This document shows, one piece after another, positions 17,084 through 25,562 of a DNA stretch of 64,000 bases (position 1 is its first letter; the number at the start of each line of letters is the position of its first letter). The notes beneath the pieces were generated by a model. It was not told where the DNA came from. It did not search any database and saw only the letters and a list, made by a program, of their open reading frames with translations. The position numbers and the translations under genes were made by a program. The stretch is from contig NZ_BAAAHE010000030.1 of the NCBI RefSeq assembly GCF_039525035.1, forward strand, positions 29,696 through 93,695. The letters are read 5' to 3'. This DNA comes from Sporichthya brevicatena. GTDB lineage: Bacteria > Actinomycetota > Actinomycetes > Sporichthyales > Sporichthyaceae.

Positions 17084-17135
17084 GTGCCACTGAGTGGCAC
17101 CTCGCGTTGACCGGTCCTGACCCTGTTCCTAGCGT
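17084..17135 (+). promoter_or_regulatory. Second palindromic operator plus leaderless promoter
   Basis: GTGCCACTGAGTGGCAC (17084-17100), 6 bp, TTGACC (17107-17112), 17 bp, TAGCGT (17130-17135), then the ATG seven bases on, which implies a leaderless mRNA. The geometry is identical to 14561-14612. Because iclR starts at 17053 on the other strand, the same site can also control the regulator itself. Confidence 0.8.
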
Positions 17136-17142
17136 TCCGGAC

Positions 17143-18756
17143 ATGCAGCAGGCGAAGGAGCGCGACGTCACGAACGTCGACGCCGTGGTGATCGGGGCCG
17201 GCTTCTCCGGCCTGTACATGCTCCACTGTCTGCGCGACCGGCTCGGTCTCGACGTGCGCGGATTCGAGGCGGCCGGTGGCGTCGGCGGGGTCTGGTACTA
17301 CAACCGGTACCCGGGCGCCCGCTGCGACTCCGACGGCTTCGTCTACTGCTACTCCTGGGACTCCGAACTCCTGCAGGAGTGGGAGTGGGGCGGCAAGTAC
17401 CCCGTGCAGCCGGAGCTGCTCCGCTACCTCGAACACGTGGCGGACCGCCACGACCTGCGGCGCAGCTTCACCTTCGACACCCGCGTCACCTCAGCCGTGT
17501 ACGACGAGGCGGCGGCCCGCTGGACGGTCACGACCGACGGCGGGGAGACGCTCTCCACCCGCTACCTCGTCACCGGGATCGGGCACCTGTCGATCGCCCG
17601 GTACGTCCCGGACCTCCCGGGTCTGTCGGAGTTCGGCGGCGAGTGGTACCACACCGGATCCTGGCCCCACGAGCCCGTGGACCTGCGCGGGAAGCGGATC
17701 GGCGTCATCGGCACCGGCTCCTCCGGGGTGCAGTGCATCCCGGTGGTGGCGGAGCAGGCCGAGCACCTGACGGTGTTTCAGCGGACCCCCCAGTTCAGCA
17801 TCCCCGCGCGGCACGAGACCGTGGACGAGAACTTCTGGCGTGACGTCAAGGCGAACTACGACGAGATCTGGGCGCAGGCGAAGGTCTCCGCGAGCGGCTT
17901 CCCGTGGCAGCACAACGGCAAGCGGGCCCTGGAGGTCTCGGACGAGGAACGGCGCGAGACCTACGAGCGCCTCTGGCTTCACGGGGGAGTGCGGTTCGCC
18001 AACGGGTCGTTCCGCGACCTCGTCAGCGACGACGAGGCGAACCGGACCGTGTCCGAGTTCCTGCGGGAGAAGATCCGCGAGATCGTCAAGGACCCGGTGA
18101 CCGCGGAGAAGCTCGTTCCGCGACACCCGTTCCTGTCCCGCCGGCCGATCGTCGACACGAACTACTTCGAGACCTACAACCGCGACAACGTGACCCTCGT
18201 CGACATCCGCGCCGAGCCGATCGTCACGCTGACGCCGGCCGGGGTCCGCACCGCCGAGGCCGAGTACCCGCTCGACGTCCTGATCCTCGCGACCGGGTTC
18301 GACGCCGTCACCGGTCCGTACTTCGGGATCGACGTCCGTGGACGGGACGGGCTCTCGCTCGTGGACGCCTGGCGCGACGGGCCCTCGGGCTACCTGGGTC
18401 TGCAGACCGCCGGTTTCCCGAACCTGTTCACGGTCACCGGGCCGGGCAGCACCCTCGGGAACCTCCCGATCACGATCGAGACGCACGTCGAGTGGATCAC
18501 CGACTGCATCGCCCATCTGGAGGCGAACGGGATCCGGGAGATGGAGGCCGACGCGGCCGCCGAACGGGAGTGGATGCGCCAGGTCAACGAACAGGCGGAG
18601 AGCTCGATGATCTCCCGCGCCGACTCGTGGATCAACGGCGCGAACATTCCCGGCAAGCAGCGGGCGTACGTCTTCTACTTCGGCCACTTCGGCTACTTCC
18701 GCCGACTGTGCGCGGAGGTCGCCGCGGACGGCTACCGAGGGTTCGTGCTGCGATGA
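17143..18756 (+). CDS. Baeyer-Villiger monooxygenase, second copy
   Basis: Flavin monooxygenase of 537 residues, clearly homologous to the enzyme at 14660 but diverged. It has FAD motif GAGFSG (residues 18-23), GGVGGVWYYNRYPGARCD, the type I fingerprint FGGEWYHTGSWP (from residue 164) and NADPH motif GTGSSG. No ribosome site precedes the ATG, which lies seven bases after the -10 box, so translation is probably leaderless. Its stop overlaps the next gene by four bases, and this starts an operon running to about 27 kb. Two BVMOs under one operator type suggest two related ketones or two successive oxygenations. Confidence 0.92.
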   Translation: MQQAKERDVTNVDAVVIGAGFSGLYMLHCLRDRLGLDVRGFEAAGGVGGVWYYNRYPGARCDSDGFVYCYSWDSELLQEWEWGGKYPVQPELLRYLEHVADRHDLRRSFTFDTRVTSAVYDEAAARWTVTTDGGETLSTRYLVTGIGHLSIARYVPDLPGLSEFGGEWYHTGSWPHEPVDLRGKRIGVIGTGSSGVQCIPVVAEQAEHLTVFQRTPQFSIPARHETVDENFWRDVKANYDEIWAQAKVSASGFPWQHNGKRALEVSDEERRETYERLWLHGGVRFANGSFRDLVSDDEANRTVSEFLREKIREIVKDPVTAEKLVPRHPFLSRRPIVDTNYFETYNRDNVTLVDIRAEPIVTLTPAGVRTAEAEYPLDVLILATGFDAVTGPYFGIDVRGRDGLSLVDAWRDGPSGYLGLQTAGFPNLFTVTGPGSTLGNLPITIETHVEWITDCIAHLEANGIREMEADAAAEREWMRQVNEQAESSMISRADSWINGANIPGKQRAYVFYFGHFGYFRRLCAEVAADGYRGFVLR

Positions 18757-19865
18757 CCGACATTGCACGCCTGTTCGGCATCGAGTTCCCGGTGTTCGCC
18801 TTCAGCCATTGCCGCGACGTGGTGGCGGCCGTCTCCGGGACCGGCGGGTTGGGTGTCTTCGGCGCCAGTGTGTTCACGCCGGAGGAGATCGAGATCGAGC
18901 TCGACTGGATCGACCGGCACAGCCACGGCGGCCCGTACGGGATCGACTTCGCCTTCCCGCCCCGGGCGACGGATTCCGGACCCGGTGCGGAGCCCGACCT
19001 CCCGGCGCAGCACCGTGCCTTCGTGGCGGACCTGCTGAACCGGTACGGCGTCGCCGAGTTCCCGGCGGGCACGGACGAGGAGCGGGCGACCTATCGCGGC
19101 GTCGACTTCGGGGACTACGACGAGGCGCTCGAGGTGGTCTACCGGCACCCCAACTGCCGCTTGGTGGTCAGCGCGCTCGGCACCCCACCGAGCGGGGTGG
19201 TGGAGCGGGCCCACGCCGAGGGCCGGCTGGTCGCGGCCCTCGCGGGCAAGCCCGAGCACGCCGTGCGCAGTGTGGCGGCCGGTGTCGACATCATCGTCGC
19301 GCAGGGCTCGGAAGCGGGCGGCCACGCCGGATCGGTGTCGACCATGGTGCTCGCCCCGCAGGTCGTCGACGCAGTCGCCCCGACGCCCGTGCTCGTGGCC
19401 GGGGGCATCGCGTCCGGCCGTCAGATGGCGGCCGCGATGGCGCTGGGCGGCGCCGGGGTCTGGACCGGCTCGATGTGGCTGGCCACCGAGGAGTCCGACC
19501 TCAGCCCGGAGATGGTGCAGAAGATCGTCACGGCCGACTCCTGGCAGACCGTGCAGACCCGGTCGATCACCGGCAAGCCCTGCCGGGTGGTCCGGTCGGC
19601 GTGGTCCGACGCGTGGGAGGCCGAGGGCTCGCCGAAGCCGCTGCCCATGCCGGCGCAGGGGTTCCTCGTCGAGGACGCGATGCGCCGGATCGAGCGCGCC
19701 TCCCGCGACCGTGACACGGGCGGGCTGGAACTCCTGACGTGTCCCGCTGGACAGGTGATCGGTCAGCTGACCAAGGTTTCGAAGGCGTCCCGGCTGCTGC
19801 TCGACATGGTCGAGGAGTACATCGAGTGCGTCGAGGACCTCGAGCGGCGATTGGTCGCGGAGTGA
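18753..19865 (+). CDS. FMN-dependent oxidoreductase, nitronate monooxygenase/enoyl-reductase family
   Basis: TIM-barrel flavoprotein of 370 residues from the 2-nitropropane dioxygenase-like superfamily. The key motif AQGSEAGGHAG, with the conserved histidine, and the phosphate-binding AGGIASGRQMAAAMALGG are present. The superfamily includes nitronate monooxygenases, FabK-type enoyl reductases and many unassigned catabolic enzymes. Context with BVMO, CoA ligase and SDR genes makes a reductase or oxygenase in ring breakdown more likely than nitroalkane oxidation. It overlaps the BVMO gene (ATGA). Substrate not determinable. Confidence 0.82.
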   Translation: MTDIARLFGIEFPVFAFSHCRDVVAAVSGTGGLGVFGASVFTPEEIEIELDWIDRHSHGGPYGIDFAFPPRATDSGPGAEPDLPAQHRAFVADLLNRYGVAEFPAGTDEERATYRGVDFGDYDEALEVVYRHPNCRLVVSALGTPPSGVVERAHAEGRLVAALAGKPEHAVRSVAAGVDIIVAQGSEAGGHAGSVSTMVLAPQVVDAVAPTPVLVAGGIASGRQMAAAMALGGAGVWTGSMWLATEESDLSPEMVQKIVTADSWQTVQTRSITGKPCRVVRSAWSDAWEAEGSPKPLPMPAQGFLVEDAMRRIERASRDRDTGGLELLTCPAGQVIGQLTKVSKASRLLLDMVEEYIECVEDLERRLVAE

Positions 19866-19888
19866 GCGCCGGACCGGAGGTGGCGGCA

Positions 19889-20623
19889 GTGACGCGGGCG
19901 AACGCGGTGGCGCTGGTCTTCGACCAGGACTCCGGGCTGGGCGTGGCCACCGCCCGCGCGCTGCACAAGCTCGGCGCCACGGTGGTGGTGGCCGGGCCGG
20001 ACCCGTCCGGCCACGACGCCGATGTCGTCCTCCTCGAGAACGACTGGACCGACGAGGATGCCGTCGCGCAGGTGTGTGCGGCCGCGCGGGAGTACGGCCC
20101 GATCCGCAGTGCCGTGGCGATCTCCGGGCTCTCCTCGTCCCGCCGGCTCGTGGACCGGAGCGGGGGCGTTCACCCGCTGGCGGAGTTCGATCAGGCGCTC
20201 CGGCACGGACTGTGGGGCCCGTTCAACGTGCTGCGTTCGGTCGCCGCCGCGATGCGGACCAACGAACCGGACGAGAACGGTCAGCGTGGCGTCATCGTCA
20301 CCACCGCGTCGGTCTCGGCCTACGACGGCCAGGTCGGGCAGGTGGCCTACGCGGCGGCGAAGGGCGGCGTCGTCGCGATGACGTTGCCCGCGGCGCGCGA
20401 CCTGGCGCCGATGGGCATCCGGGTCTGCGGTGTCGCTCCCGGGCTGTTCGCGGTGCCGAAGGCCGCCGGGCTCGGCCCCGACGTCGCCCGGCCCGTCCTG
20501 TCCCCGCCCCGGTTGGGGCACCCCGAGGAGTTCGCCGAACTCGTCGGGCACATCGTGACCAACCCGTACCTGAACGCCGAGGTCATCCGCCTCGACGGTG
20601 GGCTGCGGTTGTCGGCGAAGTGA
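19889..20623 (+). CDS. Short-chain dehydrogenase/reductase (divergent cofactor loop)
   Basis: SDR of about 244 residues with the catalytic YxxxK (VAYAAAKGG) and upstream serine (TTASVSAYDG), and a C-terminal RLDGGLRLS typical of 3-hydroxyacyl-CoA dehydrogenase-like SDRs. The normal TGxxxGxG loop is altered to FDQDSGLG, so the cofactor site is unusual. I chose the GTG at 19889, eight bases after a GGAGG; an upstream GTG at 19862 overlaps the preceding stop (GTGA) and would add nine residues. Probable role: oxidation of a hydroxy intermediate in the same operon. Confidence 0.82.
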   Translation: MTRANAVALVFDQDSGLGVATARALHKLGATVVVAGPDPSGHDADVVLLENDWTDEDAVAQVCAAAREYGPIRSAVAISGLSSSRRLVDRSGGVHPLAEFDQALRHGLWGPFNVLRSVAAAMRTNEPDENGQRGVIVTTASVSAYDGQVGQVAYAAAKGGVVAMTLPAARDLAPMGIRVCGVAPGLFAVPKAAGLGPDVARPVLSPPRLGHPEEFAELVGHIVTNPYLNAEVIRLDGGLRLSAK

Positions 20624-22194
20624 TGGTGGTGGAGACCATGGGTGAGACCGACCGGACCGTGCCGGCGATCCTGCGCGCGCGAGCGGCCCAGGACCCGGAC
20701 GGGACGGCGATCTGGTGCGAGGACCGCCGGACGTCCTTCCGTGAGCTGGACGTCCGGTCGGACCGGATCGCGACGGCGCTGCTCGCCGACGGCCTCCGTG
20801 CCGGCGATCGCGTCGCCTACATCGGCAAGAACTCGGAGCGCTTTCTGGAGATGCTCCACGGCTGCGCGAAGGCCGGGACCGTCCTGATCTCGGTGAACTA
20901 CCGCCTCACCGCGCCGGAGATCCACTTCATCCTCGCCGACAGCCGGAGCCGGCTGCTCGCCGTCGACGCGGACCTGCTGCCGGTCGGTACGGAGGCGATC
21001 GCCGACACCGGCGTCGATCACGTCCGCGTGATGGACGGCGGCGACGACCCGCGCGACTTCGACACGTGGCGCGACGCCCAGCCCGCCGGGCCCGTCGACG
21101 TCACCCCGTGCCTCGAGGACCCGGTCCTGCAGATCTACACGAGCGGGACCACCGGCTTCCCGAAGGGCGCCGTGATCCCGCACCGCTCCTTCGCCGGGAT
21201 GCTCGACCTCGCCCACAACGTCCCGCAGCAACCGCTGCGGTGGTACGAGGGCGAGTCGATCCTCTGCCCGATGCCGAACTTCCACGTCGGCGGGTCGCTG
21301 TTCCCGTTCTGGGTCACGATGCAGGGCGCCACGATCGTCCTGATGCCGAACTTCACCCCGGACGCGGTGCTCGACGCGGTGGAGACGCATTCGGCGGCCG
21401 CCTTCGTCGCCGTTCCCGAGATGCTCCAGATGATCCTGGCGAACCCCCGGACCGAGACCCTCGACTACAGCCGGCTGCGCTACATCTACTACGGCGCCGC
21501 CCCGATGTCGCCGGAGCTGCTGAAGCGGTGCATGGACACCTTCGGCTGCCGCTTCACCCAGACCTACGGCATGACCGAGCACTCGGTGATCGGGCTGCTC
21601 GGACCCGACGACCACGGCCCGGACCTCGCCGAGCGGATGCTCTCCGTCGGGCAGCGGACACCGGGGATGGAGACCGAGATCCTCGACCCCGCGGGCGATG
21701 TCGTGCCGCCGGGCGTCGTCGGCGAGATCTGCGTGAAGTCGCCGGCGATGATGCTCGGCTACTGGCGCAGCGACGGCACGGTCGACCCGTCGGTGGACGC
21801 GAACGGCTGGTTCCACACCGGCGACGCCGGGTGCTACGACGAGAGCGGCTACCTGTTCCTCAAGGACCGCATCAAGGACATGCTCATCTCCGGCGGGGAG
21901 AACGTGTACCCCGCGGAGGTCGAGCGTGTGCTCGGCGAGCACCCCGCGGTGCTCGAAGCCGCGGTGGTCGGGCTGACGGACCCTCAGTGGGGTGAGGTCC
22001 CGAAGGCCTACGTGGTCCGTCGGTCCGACGTCGACGCCGCGGACCTGCAGGCCTTCGCCCGGGAGCGCCTCGCGCGCTACAAGGTGCCGAAGGAGATCGA
22101 GTTCATCGACGCGCTGCCGCGCACCGCTTCGGGCAAGGTCCGGCGACGTGACCTCCGCGAGCGCGCTCGGCAGGAGCAAGGAGTGACGGCATGA
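20623..22194 (+). CDS. Acyl-CoA synthetase (AMP-forming)
   Basis: Adenylate-forming ligase of 523 residues that activates a carboxylic acid with ATP and CoA. It shows the P-loop YTSGTTGFPKG, the YGMTEHS adenine-binding motif, the hinge GWFHTGDAGCYDESGYLFLKDR, GGENVYPAEVE and the catalytic lysine region RTASGKVRRRDLR. The size fits medium- or long-chain and fadD-like enzymes. The start overlaps the SDR stop (TGATG); a second ATG at 20638 has a closer GGAG site. In this operon it would activate the hydroxy acid formed after lactone opening. Substrate inferred only. Confidence 0.92.
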   Translation: MVVETMGETDRTVPAILRARAAQDPDGTAIWCEDRRTSFRELDVRSDRIATALLADGLRAGDRVAYIGKNSERFLEMLHGCAKAGTVLISVNYRLTAPEIHFILADSRSRLLAVDADLLPVGTEAIADTGVDHVRVMDGGDDPRDFDTWRDAQPAGPVDVTPCLEDPVLQIYTSGTTGFPKGAVIPHRSFAGMLDLAHNVPQQPLRWYEGESILCPMPNFHVGGSLFPFWVTMQGATIVLMPNFTPDAVLDAVETHSAAAFVAVPEMLQMILANPRTETLDYSRLRYIYYGAAPMSPELLKRCMDTFGCRFTQTYGMTEHSVIGLLGPDDHGPDLAERMLSVGQRTPGMETEILDPAGDVVPPGVVGEICVKSPAMMLGYWRSDGTVDPSVDANGWFHTGDAGCYDESGYLFLKDRIKDMLISGGENVYPAEVERVLGEHPAVLEAAVVGLTDPQWGEVPKAYVVRRSDVDAADLQAFARERLARYKVPKEIEFIDALPRTASGKVRRRDLRERARQEQGVTA

Positions 22195-23021
22195 CCACAG
22201 TGACCTCAAGCGTCCGGGAGATCCGGCCGGAGGAGAGCGAGACTTTCCGGCAGAACGGATGGGTCAAGCTCGAGAGCTTCCTCTCGGCCGACGTCGCCGC
22301 GCAGTTGCTGGAGGGAGCGCAGCGGCTGCTGGGCCCCGACGGCACCGGACACACGGCCCGGCGCGGGGTCGACATCGACTTCGACTGGTTCGCCGAGTAC
22401 CAGCTGCCCGGCTACGAAGGCATCGAGCCCTTTCGGTCCGTCGCGTTCGACCCGGCGATGGGCAAGGCCGCCCACGCGCTGGGGGTACGCCGCGACGTCG
22501 GGGTCCGCTACCTGCGGGACCAGGTCGTGTGCCGGCAGCCGGCGGGGCAGCGCAAGTCCGAGCCGGCCCCGCCGCACCAGGACTTCTCGGCCGCGGTCTT
22601 CGACCGCATGGGCTACGTGAACTTCTGGATCGCGCTCAACGAGATCCCGCCCGAGCGCGGCTCGTTGCGCTTCTTCTCCGGCTCGCACCGTGAGGGTCCG
22701 CTCGGCTGGCGGGACCGGGACGGGCAGCTCTCCCCGAGCGGCCGTTCGCTGCTGGAGACCTACCCGGACCTGGCCGAGCGGTGCCCGCCGTCCGAACCGC
22801 TGCACCTGCGCCCCGGCGACGCCACCGCGCACACGATGCTCACCGTCCACGAGTCGCCGGGGAACTTCACCGACGAACCGCGGTGGAACCTGATCAACCT
22901 CTATGTGCCCGAGGACGTCGTCTACACCGGGCTGGTGCGGGGCGGCATCGAGCCGCTGGTCGACGTCGGTCAGCCGCTCGACCATCCGCGGTTCCCGGTG
23001 ATCTGGCGACCGGGCGACTGA
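22191..23021 (+). CDS. Phytanoyl-CoA dioxygenase (PhyH) family protein
   Basis: Fe(II)/2-oxoglutarate dioxygenase of 276 residues. The iron triad is visible as HxD in PPHQDFS and a distal histidine in HTMLTVHES, followed by the 2-oxoglutarate-binding arginine in EPRWNLINLY. PhyH enzymes hydroxylate the alpha carbon of branched acyl-CoAs, or other small molecules. It overlaps the acyl-CoA synthetase gene by four bases, so an acyl-CoA substrate is plausible. With the AMACR-like protein at 25975 it hints at methyl-branched intermediates. Confidence 0.88.
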   Translation: MTTVTSSVREIRPEESETFRQNGWVKLESFLSADVAAQLLEGAQRLLGPDGTGHTARRGVDIDFDWFAEYQLPGYEGIEPFRSVAFDPAMGKAAHALGVRRDVGVRYLRDQVVCRQPAGQRKSEPAPPHQDFSAAVFDRMGYVNFWIALNEIPPERGSLRFFSGSHREGPLGWRDRDGQLSPSGRSLLETYPDLAERCPPSEPLHLRPGDATAHTMLTVHESPGNFTDEPRWNLINLYVPEDVVYTGLVRGGIEPLVDVGQPLDHPRFPVIWRPGD

Positions 23022-23032
23022 GGGGGAGCGCG

Positions 23033-23809
23033 GTGATCGACCCGACGGGGTACCGGCACGTCGAACTCGACGCGCGGAACAACGGCGTCCTGGTGGCGCG
23101 GTTGAACCGCCCCGAGCGGCTGAACGCGATCAACGACCGGCTGCACCACGAGCTCGCGCGTCTGACGTACGACGTCGACCTCGACCCGGACGTCGACGTC
23201 CTGGTGCTCACGGGCGCCGGGCGTGCCTTCACCGCGGGCGGCGACCTGCACGAGCCGATGGACACCACCCCGACGGCGGCGACCTACAAGATCGGCCGGC
23301 AGGTGGTGGACAACCTTCTGGCGCTGGACAAGCCGGTGATCGCGGCCGTCAACGGGCCGGCCCGCGGGCTCGGGGTGACCCTGGCCCTCCTCTGCGACGT
23401 CGTCTACGCCCACCGTGGCGCGACGTTCGCCGACACCCACGCGCTGATCGGGGCCGGCGCCGGCGACGGAGCCCAACTCGTCTGGCCGCTGCTCGCGGGA
23501 CCCAACTGGGCGAAGTACTACCTGATGACCGGCGAGACGGTCTCGGCCGAGGACGCGCACCGCCTCGGCCTCGTCAACTTCGTGGTCGACGGCGACGTGG
23601 AGGCCGCGGCGGTCGAACTGGCCGACCGGCTCGCCGCCGGCAACCAGCGGGCGATCCGCGCCTCGAAGGTGGCGGTCAACGCCCAGATGCGTGCCCTGGC
23701 GGCGTGGGTGGTCCCGTACGGGCTCGTCGCCGGCCAGGTCACCCCGGACCACACCCCGCACTGGCCGGACGCGCGACCGCAGTCCGGCCGGGCACCCGTC
23801 CCAGGCTGA
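23033..23809 (+). CDS. Crotonase-fold protein lacking both usual catalytic glutamates
   Basis: Enoyl-CoA hydratase/isomerase superfamily member of 258 residues, with the oxyanion region GAGRAFTAGGDL, the conserved GLGVTLALLCDVVYA helix and FADTHALIGAGAGDGAQLVWP. In classical hydratases the two catalytic glutamates lie in GGxCELAMxCD and xxPExxLG. Here the aligned residues appear to be Thr and His, so ordinary hydration is doubtful; isomerase, hydrolase, C-C lyase or another crotonase chemistry is more likely. GTG start with GGGGGAG upstream. It sits 11 bases after the PhyH gene in the same operon. Confidence 0.85.
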   Translation: MIDPTGYRHVELDARNNGVLVARLNRPERLNAINDRLHHELARLTYDVDLDPDVDVLVLTGAGRAFTAGGDLHEPMDTTPTAATYKIGRQVVDNLLALDKPVIAAVNGPARGLGVTLALLCDVVYAHRGATFADTHALIGAGAGDGAQLVWPLLAGPNWAKYYLMTGETVSAEDAHRLGLVNFVVDGDVEAAAVELADRLAAGNQRAIRASKVAVNAQMRALAAWVVPYGLVAGQVTPDHTPHWPDARPQSGRAPVPG

Positions 23810-23876
23810 TAGTTCGTCAGATTGCCCGTTCGTCAGTCGTCACGTCGTTGCGCAACCGAGAAATGAGGAGACCGCC

Positions 23877-24806
23877 ATGGTGGAACGCGTCAGCGACGCC
23901 CGCATGGACGCGCTGTTCGAGAAGGTCAAGAACTGGGGCCGCTGGGGTGACGACGACGAGCGCGGGACCCTCAACCTGCTGACGCCGGAGCACACGGCGC
24001 GGGCCGCCCGGAACGTCGTGGGCCGCACGGTGAACTGCGGGCGGGTGCTGCCGGTCGCTCCGTCGGTGGAGAACCCGGTCCCGGCGCAGCACATGATGAT
24101 CCTCGCGGGCGACGCCCGGCACGGGACCGGCGTCCCGGGCGCCGAGGCGTGCATCGACTACATCGGGCTCGCCTTCCACGGGCTCGGGGTCTCCCACCTC
24201 GACGCGCTCTGCCACGTCTTCCACGAGGGCGTCATGTACAACGGGCGCCCGGCGTCGGACGTGATGAGCACCGGGGCGACGCGCAACAGCGTCATGGCGA
24301 TGGCGGGCGGGGTCGCCTCGCGCGGCGTGCTCCTCGACATCCCGCGGACCCGCGGTGTCGACTGGCTCGAGCCCGGGGACGGCGTCACTCCGGACGACCT
24401 CGACGCGGCGTGCGAGGCCCAGGGCGTTCAGGTCGGTCCCGGGGACATCCTGCTGGTCTCGACAGGCCGCGACGCCCGCCGCGAGGCCGAGGGACCGTGG
24501 GACCCCGGGCACGGCCTGGCCGGTCTCGACGGTGAATGCGTGCCGTGGCTCGCCGAGCGGGACATCGCGATGCTCGGTTGCGACGGCGCCAACGACATCA
24601 TGCCGCCGAACACGAACCGCTGGCCGCTGCCGATCCACGTGTGCTGTCTGGTCGCGATGGGCGTGCACCTGCTCGACAACCTCGACCTGTCCGGCCTGGC
24701 CGCGGTGTGCGAGGAGGAACGGCGCTGGGAGTTCCTGTTCACCGTCAGCCCGCTGCAGATTCAGGGTGGTACCGGTTCGCCGGTGAACCCGGTCGCGGTC
24801 GTGTAG
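23877..24806 (+). CDS. Cyclase family protein (kynurenine formamidase-like metal hydrolase)
   Basis: Protein of 309 residues with the family's metal-binding block GVSHLDALCHVFHEG and the ending NTNRWPLPIHVCCLVAMGVHLLDNLDL, typical of the PF04199 cyclase/KynB fold. Members hydrolyse amide or ester/lactone bonds with a bound metal. Here a lactone made by the Baeyer-Villiger enzymes is the obvious candidate substrate, an inference from context. GAGGAG ribosome site six bases upstream. The 67-base gap before it holds two copies of GTTCGTCAG (23812, 23828) and may carry an internal promoter. Confidence 0.85.
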   Translation: MVERVSDARMDALFEKVKNWGRWGDDDERGTLNLLTPEHTARAARNVVGRTVNCGRVLPVAPSVENPVPAQHMMILAGDARHGTGVPGAEACIDYIGLAFHGLGVSHLDALCHVFHEGVMYNGRPASDVMSTGATRNSVMAMAGGVASRGVLLDIPRTRGVDWLEPGDGVTPDDLDAACEAQGVQVGPGDILLVSTGRDARREAEGPWDPGHGLAGLDGECVPWLAERDIAMLGCDGANDIMPPNTNRWPLPIHVCCLVAMGVHLLDNLDLSGLAAVCEEERRWEFLFTVSPLQIQGGTGSPVNPVAVV

Positions 24807-24808
24807 CG

Positions 24809-25558
24809 GTGATCGACCTCAAGGGCGAGATCGCGGTCGTCACCGGCGGTGCGTCCGGGATCGGCCGCGGTGTCGTCGAGCTGCTGGTGCAGTGCGGGGC
24901 CGTCGTCGCGATCGTCGACCGGGACGCCGACGCGATGGCGGTCACGCTCGAGGGCCTCGGGTCGGCACCGGAGGTCGCCGCCTTCGTCACCGACGTGACG
25001 GTGCTGGACGAGGTGCACGAGATGCGCCGGCAGGTCCTCACGGACCTCGGGACGCCGACGATCCTCGTCAACAGCGTCGGGTGGGACCGTCCGATGCCGT
25101 TCCCGGACACGGATCCGGCGTTCTGGAAGGAGGTCCTGGACCTCAACCTGCTCAGCACGCTGACGGTGACCCACGAGTTCTTCGGTCTGATGCTGGAGCA
25201 GGCGCGCGGCGGGCGGATCGTCAACATCGCCAGTGAGGCCGGCCGGATCGGCAGTCTCCACGAGGCGCTGTACTCCAGTGCCAAGGGAGCGGTGATCGCG
25301 TTGACCAAGGCGCTGGCCCGCGAGGGTGCACGACACGCGGTCACCGTGAACTGCGTCTGTCCCGGCGTCATCGACACACCGCTCTACCGGTCGATGCCCG
25401 ACCCGCACGCCGCGTCCCGGGTCCGGGCCATTCCCATGCGGCGGTTGGGCATTCCGGAGGACGTCGCGGCCGCGGTCGTCTTCCTCGCCTCCCCGGGGGC
25501 CGCGTACATCACCGGGCAGGTGCTGTCGGTCAGCGGCGGCCTGACGATGGTCGGGTGA
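24809..25558 (+). CDS. SDR, BadH-like (2-hydroxycyclohexanecarboxyl-CoA dehydrogenase type)
   Basis: NAD(P)-dependent SDR of 249 residues with TGGASGIG, catalytic Ser in NIASEAGRIGS and YSSAK. Several stretches resemble what I recall of Rhodopseudomonas BadH: VNSVGWD, SLHEALYSSAKGA, VCPGVIDTPL and the terminal ITGQVLSVSGGLTMVG. BadH oxidises a ring hydroxyl beside a CoA thioester in cyclohexanecarboxylate degradation. A similar alicyclic hydroxyacyl-CoA step is therefore suggested here, not proven. GTG start two bases after the preceding stop; tightly packed in the operon. Confidence 0.87.
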   Translation: MIDLKGEIAVVTGGASGIGRGVVELLVQCGAVVAIVDRDADAMAVTLEGLGSAPEVAAFVTDVTVLDEVHEMRRQVLTDLGTPTILVNSVGWDRPMPFPDTDPAFWKEVLDLNLLSTLTVTHEFFGLMLEQARGGRIVNIASEAGRIGSLHEALYSSAKGAVIALTKALAREGARHAVTVNCVCPGVIDTPLYRSMPDPHAASRVRAIPMRRLGIPEDVAAAVVFLASPGAAYITGQVLSVSGGLTMVG

Positions 25559-25562
25559 CGGC

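Noticed and set aside
18753-19865. Specific assignment as nitronate monooxygenase
   Set aside because: The superfamily motif fits several activities and the context does not point to nitroalkanes; kept as an FMN oxidoreductase.
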